NCBI GenBank assembly: GCA_002332755.1
Contig: DDBO01000030.1
Coordinates: 1 to 24,375, forward strand
Direction of reading: 5' to 3'
DNA length: 24,375 nucleotides
From: Bacteroidales bacterium UBA2030
Lineage (GTDB): Bacteria; Bacteroidota; Bacteroidia; Bacteroidales; TTA-H9
Below, one piece after another: positions 15,021 through 22,590 of this stretch. Position 1 is the first letter of the stretch, and every line of letters starts with the position of its first letter. Made by a program: the position numbers and the translations under genes. The notes below the pieces were generated by a model that did no database searches, was not told the DNA's origin, and worked only from the letters and a program-made list of their open reading frames with translations.

Positions 15021-17327
15021 TTAAATGATTTTCAGCTTTGCAAATTTAAGCAAAAGTTGCTTTTGTCCTACTCCCGGGAAAAATATGGTAGCCTTTCGGT
15101 TAGGACCTTCCCCTTCGAGACTAATTACCTTACCCTCTCCAAAACGTTCATGATGCACCTGCATACCCACCTGAAGTGTGCGGATTAATTCATCGCTGCC
15201 GGGATTCCCGACCGCAGACAATGCACTGTTCATTTTTTTAAGCTTGGAAGGATCTGTAGAGGGAATAACTTTTGCCGAGGCAGATTGAACTTGTGGGGAG
15301 GAGACAAAACGGGCAGCAGGCTCATCGCGACCCATTTTTACTTTGCGAGGCATCTCAATAAATTTCTCATCAATTTCCTCTAAAAAACGACTGGGCTCGC
15401 AATAGTTGAGCTGTCCATGAACGTACCTTGTGAGGGCAAAGCTCAAGAAAAGCCTCTTTTGCGCACGGGTAATGGCCACATAAAAGAGTCGCCTTTCTTC
15501 TTCCAATTCACTGCGACTGTTGAGTGCCTGTATGTTAGGAAAGAGATTCTCCTCCATACCCGATACAAATACAAAAGGAAATTCCAATCCTTTGGCAGCA
15601 TGAATGGTCATAAGGGCTACTTTGGGGGTGCCGTCATCTTTTTCGTCGGCATCAGTATACAGGGCAATATCTTGCAGAAATACATCCAGGGTACGCATAC
15701 CTACACTTTCATCGTCGTCGATACCCGGAATCACCTGATCGTTTTCTGCAAAATCGCTGATAGCATTGAGCAATTCTTCAATATTATCAACCCTGGCTAC
15801 TCCCTCCGGGGTTTTGTCTTCCTCAAGCTCTCTCAGGATCCCTGAAGCATGCTTAATATCCTTCGCCAGCTCGTATGCACTACGTGTTTTTACCTGATGA
15901 TGGAATTTCAAAATCATATTAACAAAAGCATCCATCTTTGCCAGCGTGTTCCCCCTGATGTCAAGGGAATAACGATGAGGATTTGAGATTACTTCCCAAA
16001 GAGGTATTCCCTGTTCTAAGCTTATACGCTCAGCTTTATCCATCGTCGTATCTCCAATGCCACGGGTCGGATAATTGATGATTCTTTTGAGCGCATCGCC
16101 ATCCATTGGGTTGACCACCAGCCTGAAATAAGCCACCAGGTCTTTAATTTCTTTACGTTTATAGAACGACAGCCCTCCATAAATACGGTAAGGGATATTG
16201 GCTTTGCGCAGGGCCTCTTCTATGGCACGCGACTGGGCGTTGGTACGGTATAATACGGCAAAGGCATCATTGTTGAGCTGCAGGTTCATCTTGAGTTCAA
16301 AAATGGTATTGGCAATAAGCTGACCTTCCTCGTTATCGCTGGTTGCTTTCAATAACCTGATTTTGTCGCCTTCTTCGTTTTGGGTCCAAACCTTTTTGAA
16401 AATCTGCTCTTTGTTGTGAGCTATCACGCCATTGGCTGCTTCAACAATAATCTGGGTAGAACGATAATTTTGTTCGAGCTTGAAAAGCTGGTAATCGGGG
16501 TAATCGTTTTTAAAGTTGAGGATATTGCGGATATTAGCCCCTCTGAAGGCATAAATACTCTGGGCATCATCGCCCACCACACAAATATTCTCGTAACGGG
16601 CAGCCAGTTGCTTTAATATGAGATATTGTGCATAGTTCGTATCCTGGTATTCATCCACCAAAATATAACGGAAGCGTTCCTGGTACTTGTAGAGAATTTC
16701 AGGAAAGTCTTTCAGAATTCGATACATATTAAAGAGCAGGTCATCGAAGTCCATGGCTTGCGACTGGAAAAGCCTATCCTGGTAAATCTTATAGATACGA
16801 CCTGCTTCTGGGCGCTGAGCCTTGCGATCTTCCGTGGCCAATTCCTCACTGCTGTTGTATTCGTCAGCGCCGATGAGGGAGGACTTTGCCGCCGATATTC
16901 TATTGAGCAACCATGAGGGTGTATAGACTTTTGGATCAAGATTAAGGTTTTTGACTATATCCTTAAGTAATCGTTTGGAATCCTCATTATCGTATATAGC
17001 AAAATTGGATTCGTAACCCAGATGCCGCCCTTCTACACGCAACACCCGGGCGAAAATGGAATGAAATGTTCCCATCCACACATTGCCTGCCTCACGATTA
17101 TTCACCAGGCGAAGCATTCGGTCCTTCATTTCACGAGCTGCCTTATTGGTGAATGTCAGCGCAAGGATATTAAAAGGATCAATGCCCTGAGAGATCATAT
17201 AGGCAATACGGTAGGTAAGTACGCGGGTTTTTCCTGAGCCGGCCCCGGCTATTACCATAACCGGTCCTTCAATATTTTTGACTGCCTCCCTCTGGGCTTC
17301 GTTGAGTTGACTGAGAATAGGATCCAC
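15021..17327 (-). CDS. uvrD: UvrD/PcrA-type ATP-dependent DNA helicase (superfamily 1A)
   Basis: This 768-residue 3'-5' helicase acts in excision repair and in removing RecA or stalled complexes. Walker A is 'GAGSGKT' (28-34), motif Ia 'LALTFTNKAAREM', Walker B 'LVDEYQDTN', motif III 'VVGDDAQSIYAFRGA', motif IV 'EQNYRST', motif V 'VALMTIHAAKGLEFPFVFVSG' and motif VI 'RRLFYVAITRAQKRL'. The C-terminus (about 720-768) has the Tudor-like domain 'VGMQVHHERFGEGKVISLEG' known to contact RNA polymerase in PcrA/UvrD. The start is a GTG at 17327 ('GTG GAT CCT'), which fits the usual first residues 'LNEAQREAV'; no in-frame ATG fits better. It stands alone in a minus-strand unit. The 240 bases upstream hold a -7 element and nothing else I recognise. 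Confidence 0.95.
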   Translation of the reverse strand: MDPILSQLNEAQREAVKNIEGPVMVIAGAGSGKTRVLTYRIAYMISQGIDPFNILALTFTNKAAREMKDRMLRLVNNREAGNVWMGTFHSIFARVLRVEGRHLGYESNFAIYDNEDSKRLLKDIVKNLNLDPKVYTPSWLLNRISAAKSSLIGADEYNSSEELATEDRKAQRPEAGRIYKIYQDRLFQSQAMDFDDLLFNMYRILKDFPEILYKYQERFRYILVDEYQDTNYAQYLILKQLAARYENICVVGDDAQSIYAFRGANIRNILNFKNDYPDYQLFKLEQNYRSTQIIVEAANGVIAHNKEQIFKKVWTQNEEGDKIRLLKATSDNEEGQLIANTIFELKMNLQLNNDAFAVLYRTNAQSRAIEEALRKANIPYRIYGGLSFYKRKEIKDLVAYFRLVVNPMDGDALKRIINYPTRGIGDTTMDKAERISLEQGIPLWEVISNPHRYSLDIRGNTLAKMDAFVNMILKFHHQVKTRSAYELAKDIKHASGILRELEEDKTPEGVARVDNIEELLNAISDFAENDQVIPGIDDDESVGMRTLDVFLQDIALYTDADEKDDGTPKVALMTIHAAKGLEFPFVFVSGMEENLFPNIQALNSRSELEEERRLFYVAITRAQKRLFLSFALTRYVHGQLNYCEPSRFLEEIDEKFIEMPRKVKMGRDEPAARFVSSPQVQSASAKVIPSTDPSKLKKMNSALSAVGNPGSDELIRTLQVGMQVHHERFGEGKVISLEGEGPNRKATIFFPGVGQKQLLLKFAKLKII

Positions 17328-17355
17328 TGGTGAAGTCTGCTTTTTTTTGAAACCG

Positions 17356-17363
17356 CAAAATTA
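17356..17363 (-). promoter_or_regulatory. Bacteroidota -7 element (TAATTTTG) for uvrD
   Basis: The minus-strand TAATTTTG matches TAnnTTTG exactly and lies 28 bases before the GTG start of the helicase gene. The -33 position lacks a clear TTTG, so confidence rests on the one element and on its position. Confidence 0.5.
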
Positions 17364-17567
17364 AGCCGTTTAACGGTATGGGCAGCAGTTCATCATCGAA
17401 GTCGCTAAATACCCCTCTACAAAGCATTAATAATAAGCCATGAGTGGGCATCAAATGCTTCTCCCTAAAATATAACGAACAATTAGACCGAAAAATCCGT
17501 TTTACTCTTTTCCCGTTTCTGAGAATACTCCTTTGAAGGCCAGGCCTGTATGCTCAATACTTTAGAA

Positions 17568-18884
17568 TTACTTTCGCTTGTACGCGAATTCCATTCCTCT
17601 TTGGCGCAAGGTAAATCCCTGTCCATCACTACTAAAAATCATATGAACATCGGCCGGGGTGAATTTAAATTCCGTTTCCGACGCTGCTTCCAGAGGAAAC
17701 TCCGATTGCCCGGTGGCCTGGGCCATCAACTGGCCATCTTTTACCCAAATTTTGATTTCCAGTGGTAAATGTGGGCTAACATAGATACCTTCATATCGTT
17801 GAAGGATCGACAGACCTACTGTAAGGGAAGTAAAATCGGGAAACGTGTAGGGCATATCATACCAAATACTCATAATCCCAATGAGAATATCATTTAGTGA
17901 AACAGCAAGACCATTGGAGCACAACGCTATATACATGCTATCAGCGGGAAGAAAACCTGCAAAAGAGCGGTAAGCATCTATTCCTCCGGTATGACCATAT
18001 ACCACCTTCTCGTAAAATGGAAATTTCATCATGCCATAGCCATAGTTATCTTGCATGGTCATCATTTTTTGAAGATTCTCAAAAGAAATAAGCTCTCCCC
18101 TCATCAAGCATTGCATAAAACGAACAAGATCAGATGGCGTGGAGACCAGGCTGCCTCCACCGGTAGAGACACTCGCATCGGTCAAAGGGTCTGCCACCCA
18201 GTTAGTTATCCATCGGTACGAAATGGCTCCATTGAGAACGGTGTCAGCAATATTGCCAGGTCGGGTGTTTTTTAACCCACAGTGCTTCACTATCATGTCT
18301 TCCACCAACCGGGAATAGTCCTTATCGCTCACTTTTTCGGCAATGTAGGCCAAGAGCAAGTAGTTACTGTTAGAATATTGCATTCGTTCACCCGGCTGAA
18401 ATATGCTTCCATATCTTTTGATCCGGTTAAGCATTTCTTCGTGAGTAGCACTGCGTGTATAATACTGCTCATACTCAGAGGTATCCGTATAGTTGTAAAT
18501 ACCACTTCGGTGACGAAGAAGATGTTCAAGAGTAATCTGGTTGGCATTTTCTATGTCGGGATACCATTTACTTAATTTATCATCCAACGACAGTTTTCCT
18601 TCCTCCATCAGCTTGAGGATAATTACTGCCGTAAAAGTCTTACTAACTGAGCCAATTCTAAACAAGGTATGAGCATCATTCGACCTGTTTTTTTCGATAT
18701 TAGCCATGCCAATACAGCGCTCATAAATCTTTCCCTTCTGTTCTATCTTCACGCAGCCCATGGCCTTATTATGTTTTTCGAGCAACTGTAAAAATGAATC
18801 AAGGCGACCGGTATCTTGTGCCGCCACTAATAACCAGTTCGTCGATATCAGTATGGTCAATAAAATTCTACGCAGGTTTTTCAT
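17568..18884 (-). CDS. Secreted serine hydrolase of the beta-lactamase (class C/PBP4*) family
   Basis: The 438-residue protein begins with a signal peptide (about 1-23, 'LLVAAQ'). The catalytic set of the penicillin-binding-protein/beta-lactamase fold is present: SxxK at 79-82 ('GSVSKTFT'), YxN at 170-172 ('QYSNSNYLLL') and HTGG at 298-301 ('YGHTGGIDAYRS'). The C-terminal 90 residues form a lipocalin-like beta region ('LQRYEGIYVSPHLPLEIKIW') often attached to these hydrolases. Family members include D-amino-acid peptidases, esterases and cell-wall enzymes; a true beta-lactamase role cannot be claimed. Likely periplasmic. It is divergent from the PKD lipoprotein gene (133-base gap) and appears to be a single-gene unit. 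Confidence 0.9.
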   Translation of the reverse strand: MKNLRRILLTILISTNWLLVAAQDTGRLDSFLQLLEKHNKAMGCVKIEQKGKIYERCIGMANIEKNRSNDAHTLFRIGSVSKTFTAVIILKLMEEGKLSLDDKLSKWYPDIENANQITLEHLLRHRSGIYNYTDTSEYEQYYTRSATHEEMLNRIKRYGSIFQPGERMQYSNSNYLLLAYIAEKVSDKDYSRLVEDMIVKHCGLKNTRPGNIADTVLNGAISYRWITNWVADPLTDASVSTGGGSLVSTPSDLVRFMQCLMRGELISFENLQKMMTMQDNYGYGMMKFPFYEKVVYGHTGGIDAYRSFAGFLPADSMYIALCSNGLAVSLNDILIGIMSIWYDMPYTFPDFTSLTVGLSILQRYEGIYVSPHLPLEIKIWVKDGQLMAQATGQSEFPLEAASETEFKFTPADVHMIFSSDGQGFTLRQRGMEFAYKRK

Positions 18885-18983
18885 AATCTCTTTCAGTTGA
18901 GGATTAGGTCAGATTTATGACACCAATTTAAAAATAAAGTTACAAAACCTTCGGTGCATTGTTACCTCAAGCGCTGGCTTTTG

Positions 18984-18991
18984 TATTTTTG
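18984..18991 (+). promoter_or_regulatory. Bacteroidota -7 element (TATTTTTG) for the PKD lipoprotein-ogt pair
   Basis: TATTTTTG is an exact TAnnTTTG match 26 bases before the ATG at 19018. An ATTG about 22 bases upstream (18958-18961) is a weak -33 candidate with slightly long spacing. Confidence 0.5.
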
Positions 18992-19017
18992 CGGAATCAA
19001 GCAATCTCCCATTTAGA

Positions 19018-19398
19018 ATGAAAAACACAAGAATTTATCAGCGTTTAAATACAAGGGCCAGCGTTTTGCTTTTTTTGCTGATAGTGGCAACATGCGCCTG
19101 CAGCAAAAAAAATGACCCTAACCCCGACCCCAATATCTTCACCCCCATTGCCAGTTTTGATTATACACTTACCCCTATGGGCAATGTAGTAAGGGCCACA
19201 TTTACCAATACTTCGCAAAATGCCGACACCTACCAGTGGGATTTTGGTGACGGTACTACCAGTACCCAGGTAAATCCAGTCAAAGATTATCCACGACCTG
19301 TATCCAAGCCCAGAATTTACAATGTTGTATTAACCGCCTACGATACTATCAACAAAACCCTTAATCGTAAATCGAAAAGCATTCAAATTGACCCCTGA
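19018..19398 (+). CDS. PKD-domain lipoprotein
   Basis: The protein has 126 residues. A basic start and a hydrophobic segment lead to 'LIVATCACSKK', a lipoprotein-like cleavage site with Cys26 or Cys28 as the acylated residue; the lipobox is loose, as is common in Bacteroidota. The mature protein is essentially one PKD domain, with 'IASFDYTLTPMGNVVRATFTN' and the hallmark 'YQWDFGDGTTS'. PKD domains are Ig-like folds used for binding carbohydrate or protein at the cell surface. The charged, Asn/Asp/Pro-rich stretch after the Cys ('KKNDPNPDPN') may act as a linker or surface-export signal; that is inference. The partner is unknown. The methyltransferase gene follows 10 bases later. Confidence 0.8.
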   Translation: MKNTRIYQRLNTRASVLLFLLIVATCACSKKNDPNPDPNIFTPIASFDYTLTPMGNVVRATFTNTSQNADTYQWDFGDGTTSTQVNPVKDYPRPVSKPRIYNVVLTAYDTINKTLNRKSKSIQIDP

Positions 19399-19408
19399 AA
19401 ATGGTTCA

Positions 19409-19912
19409 ATGAAAGAATACAGGACCATCATAAAATCCCCATTAGGCCTCATTGAAATTACAGCTTCCGACCAGGGCATTGTCTCTGTGCTTTTTGAGAA
19501 TAAAATCGAAAAATCTCAATCTTCCACACCCGAAGAATTGCAGCCGCAGCATCTCAAAGAAGCTAAAGAACAGCTTCTGTGCTGGTTTCAGGGGAAATTA
19601 TTGCACTTCGACCTTCCCATCCACGTGCAAGGCACTTTATTCCAGCAGCAAGTTTGGAAAGCCTTGGCTTTAATTCCTTATGGTCAAACCTCTACATATG
19701 CCAGGGTTGCAGCCGAGATAGGAAAACCTGAAGCAATCAGGGCTGTTGGTGCGGCCATAGGCCAAAATCGTCTCAATATCATCATTCCCTGTCATCGCGT
19801 GGTAGGAGCTCGTGGACAATTGACAGGTTATGGTGGAGAAATATGGAGAAAAGCATGGCTGCTGAATTTTGAACAGGAAACTTTAGGTTTTCGATTCAAA
19901 TTTGATGATTAG
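19409..19912 (+). CDS. ogt: Methylated-DNA--protein-cysteine S-methyltransferase (Ogt type)
   Basis: This enzyme takes the methyl group from O6-methylguanine or O4-methylthymine in DNA onto its own cysteine in a suicide reaction. The protein has 167 residues from the ATG at 19409. A TTG seven codons upstream (19388) would overlap the PKD gene and is less likely. The N-terminal ribonuclease-like domain is short ('SPLGLIEITASDQG'). The C-terminal domain has 'VWKALALIPYGQTSTYARVA' (helix-turn-helix entry), 'AIRAVGAAIGQN' (arginine finger and Asn hinge) and the active site 'IIPCHRVVG' with Cys at about residue 128, followed by 'GYGGEIWRKAWLL'. It acts in the cytoplasm. Ten bases separate it from the lipoprotein gene, so cotranscription is likely though functionally unrelated. 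Confidence 0.95.
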   Translation: MKEYRTIIKSPLGLIEITASDQGIVSVLFENKIEKSQSSTPEELQPQHLKEAKEQLLCWFQGKLLHFDLPIHVQGTLFQQQVWKALALIPYGQTSTYARVAAEIGKPEAIRAVGAAIGQNRLNIIIPCHRVVGARGQLTGYGGEIWRKAWLLNFEQETLGFRFKFDD

Positions 19913-20160
19913 CTTTTTTTTAATAATGATTTCCTGCTTTCTCCCTCGAAAGTAATTAACATTCCCCACTCAATCACTGAATCTCATTTTTTTAAAAGGC
20001 TTTGCTAAAACGGAAAGCACGCCAGTTGAAGGTTGGTCTTTTTACACCCTCCGTGTTCAATCGATACATCCCTAGGAAATGTTTCTTCTATTCAAACAAT
20101 GAGATAACATATATTGTTATTTATAAGATTATTGATGATTTCATAAAAATCCATACACAA

Positions 20161-21768
20161 GTGTATAGAATCAAAAGTCAAATAAACACCCACGAAAAAA
20201 GTTACCGGGAAAATGCTGCTGCATATCGGGCTATCATAGAGACTTACAGAGAGCGTCTCAGGCAAGTAATGCAGGGTGGCCCACCTAAAGCGGTGAAATT
20301 GCATAAAGAACGCGGTAAATTACTTGCACGAGAACGTATTGATTTGCTCATAGATCCCAACACACCCTTTCTTGAGCTCTCGCCTCATGCTGCCTGGGGG
20401 ATGTACGACAATCAGTTCCCTTCGGCAGGTATAGTCACTGGCATAGGCGTTATTCATGGAAGGGAAACTGTTATTGTAGCCAATGATGCTACGGTGAAAG
20501 GAGGCACTTACGTCAAAGAAACCATAAAAAAACACGTAAGGGCACAAGAGATAGCCATGCAAAACCATCTGCCTGTGGTGTATATGGTGGATAGCGGGGG
20601 TGTATTTTTACCCGAGCAGGCAAATGTTTTTCCCGACAGGTTTGATTTTGGACGCTTTTTCTACAATCAGGCCAGGATGTCGGCCATGGGCCTTCCTCAA
20701 ATAGCCATCGTGATGGGAAGTTGCACGGCAGGAGGTGCCTATGTACCAGCCATGTGCGACGAAACCATAATTGTGCGCAACCAAGGCACCATTTTTATTG
20801 GAGGTCCTCCCCTTGTAAAAGCGGCCACCGGTGAAGAAGTAACCGCCGAGGAATTAGGCGGGGCTGTGGTGCATACCACGGTTTCGGGTGTAGCCGATCA
20901 TCTGGCCGACAACGATCACCATGCTATACAGATATGCCGCAATATTTTTGAATCTCTGCCCAAACCCGAAAGGCAAGTACTCGATATGGCACATGCCGAA
21001 GAACCTTATTACGATCCAGAAGAACTATATGGCCTGGCCCCCATCGACTTTCGCAAACCCGTTGACTCCCGCGAAATTATTGCCCGGATGGTTGACGGAA
21101 GTCGTTTTCATGAATTTAAAGCCAATTACGCTCCAACACTTGTAACAGGATTTGCACGAATCATGGGCTTTCCGGTAGGAATTCTTGCCAACAATGGAGT
21201 GTTTTTCCCGGAAACCAGTCTAAAAGGTGCACATTTCATCGAGTTGTGTGGTGCCCGGAAAGTTCCTATAATTTTTCTTCAGAACATCACAGGTTTTATT
21301 GTCGGAAAAGAATACGAACACAGAGGAATAGCCCGCGACGGAGCAAAGTTGGTACATGCTGTTGCCAATGCACGTGTTCCCATGTTTACCGTCATTTTCG
21401 GAGGGTCTTTTGGTGCAGGCAATTACGCAATGGCTGGACGCGCTTACGATCCCAGATTGCTTTTCATGTGGCCAGCTGCCAAAATTTCCGTAATGGGAGG
21501 TGAACAGGCTGCCAGCGTGTTGATACAAGTGAAAGAAGAACAATTGCGTAATGCAGGAAAAGCTTTAAGTGAATCCGAGCGCGAAGCATTACGCACGTCT
21601 ATCCTCGAAAAATATGAAACTGAGGGTTCGGCGTGGTACAGTACAGCACGTTTGTGGGACGACGGAATTATTGATCCGGTAGAAACCCGGCGCATCCTGG
21701 CCATGGGAATAGCCATGTCGCTCAATCGTCGATTTGAAGACCCTGCTTACGGTGTATTTAGAATGTAA
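20161..21768 (+). CDS. liuB: 3-Methylcrotonyl-CoA carboxylase, carboxyltransferase (beta) subunit
   Basis: This subunit moves the carboxyl group from biotin to 3-methylcrotonyl-CoA in leucine breakdown. With the GTG start at 20161 the protein has 535 residues, matching the family. Its N-terminus '[20 protein letters not shown]' aligns with usual openings, while the upstream open frame (to a TTG at 20002) is AT-rich and unlike the family. No in-frame ATG is available. Diagnostic segments are '[16 protein letters not shown]', '[16 protein letters not shown]', '[20 protein letters not shown]', '[20 protein letters not shown]', the oxyanion-hole '[13 protein letters not shown]', and the second half '[19 protein letters not shown]' and '[19 protein letters not shown]'. 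These favour methylcrotonyl over propionyl or geranyl substrates. It is the first gene of liuB-liuC-liuD here. The 248 bases upstream show no clear promoter. Confidence 0.92.
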   Translation: MYRIKSQINTHEKSYRENAAAYRAIIETYRERLRQVMQGGPPKAVKLHKERGKLLARERIDLLIDPNTPFLELSPHAAWGMYDNQFPSAGIVTGIGVIHGRETVIVANDATVKGGTYVKETIKKHVRAQEIAMQNHLPVVYMVDSGGVFLPEQANVFPDRFDFGRFFYNQARMSAMGLPQIAIVMGSCTAGGAYVPAMCDETIIVRNQGTIFIGGPPLVKAATGEEVTAEELGGAVVHTTVSGVADHLADNDHHAIQICRNIFESLPKPERQVLDMAHAEEPYYDPEELYGLAPIDFRKPVDSREIIARMVDGSRFHEFKANYAPTLVTGFARIMGFPVGILANNGVFFPETSLKGAHFIELCGARKVPIIFLQNITGFIVGKEYEHRGIARDGAKLVHAVANARVPMFTVIFGGSFGAGNYAMAGRAYDPRLLFMWPAAKISVMGGEQAASVLIQVKEEQLRNAGKALSESEREALRTSILEKYETEGSAWYSTARLWDDGIIDPVETRRILAMGIAMSLNRRFEDPAYGVFRM

Positions 21769-21780
21769 AACCCATCAACT

Positions 21781-22590
21781 ATGGCTTTTATTGAAACTGA
21801 TATCAAAGGTCCAGTTGCTACACTCTGGCTGAATCGCCCGGAAGTTAAAAATGCCCTTAACGAGACCATGATTGACCAACTCACTGAGGCAATCCAATCT
21901 ATTGGCAAACGCAATGACATCAGAGTAGTAATAGTCAGAGGCCGAGGCGATGGGTTTTGCGCAGGTGCCGATTTAAATTACATGCAAAAACTGGGGAACC
22001 AGGGTTTTGACGAAAACGTCAGCGATGCACGAAAATTGGCCACCCTATACGAAAGTCTGGCTTCCTTAGCTCTACCCGTAATAGCCTATGTTCATAATTA
22101 CGCAATGGGAGGAGCTAATGGCATTGTTGCTGCAGCAGATATTTCCATTGCAGTGGAAGGATGCTGCTTTGCTTTTTCTGAAACACGCTTAGGGCTTGTC
22201 CCCGGTGTTATCTCCCCCTTTGTTTTACGAAAAGCACAACATGGAGCTGTGAGAGACTGGATGCTGACCGGACGAACTTTTTATGCCGACGAAGCTCATT
22301 CTGCCAGTCTCATTCAATACATTGAGCCTCTATCAGCCCCGGAAAACGTTTTAAATAACGTAGTTCAGCATCTTTTAAATGCTGCACCGGCGGCTATTGC
22401 AGCATGCAAAAGCCTGATTGACGACATGTTAATTTTACTTGATGAACCCGAGCAGGCAAAAAGGCTTTCCGCAGAATACATAGCACGGGCCCGTGCTTCA
22501 GCCGACGGACAGGCGGGCCTGCAATCTTTTCTTGAAAAACGAAAACCATCTTGGTATTACCAATGGACCTCAAACAAAGAAAACCCATGA
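21781..22590 (+). CDS. liuC: 3-Methylglutaconyl-CoA hydratase (enoyl-CoA hydratase/isomerase family)
   Basis: The 269-residue crotonase-fold enzyme has the oxyanion-hole segments 'GFCAGADLNYMQKLG' (about 59-73) and 'AMGGANGIVAAADISIA'. The conserved 'FSETRLGLVPGVISPFVLRK' follows with its glutamate. In this fold it hydrates an enoyl-CoA. The 'LVPGVISPFV' region and its place between the two carboxylase subunits support 3-methylglutaconyl-CoA, the carboxylase product, as substrate, yielding HMG-CoA. The gene lies 12 bases after liuB, and its stop overlaps the liuD start (ATGA), indicating translational coupling. A general enoyl-CoA hydratase cannot be ruled out from motifs alone. Confidence 0.88.
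   Translation: MAFIETDIKGPVATLWLNRPEVKNALNETMIDQLTEAIQSIGKRNDIRVVIVRGRGDGFCAGADLNYMQKLGNQGFDENVSDARKLATLYESLASLALPVIAYVHNYAMGGANGIVAAADISIAVEGCCFAFSETRLGLVPGVISPFVLRKAQHGAVRDWMLTGRTFYADEAHSASLIQYIEPLSAPENVLNNVVQHLLNAAPAAIAACKSLIDDMLILLDEPEQAKRLSAEYIARARASADGQAGLQSFLEKRKPSWYYQWTSNKENP

Noticed and set aside
17328..17567. Possible small gene or RNA in the 240-base gap upstream of uvrD
   Set aside because: Only a 61-codon frame overlapping the helicase start is open. I saw no conserved motif, tRNA cloverleaf or strong stem-loop, only a -7 element.
18329..18547. Beta-lactamase resistance gene interpretation of the serine hydrolase
   Set aside because: The SxxK/YxN/HTGG set is shared by many esterases and peptidases. 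The C-terminal lipocalin-like region and lack of a resistance context make a drug-resistance call unsupported.
21220..21543. Open frame of 107 codons on the minus strand
   Set aside because: It is antisense to the conserved C-terminal half of the methylcrotonyl-CoA carboxylase beta subunit and shows no family features.
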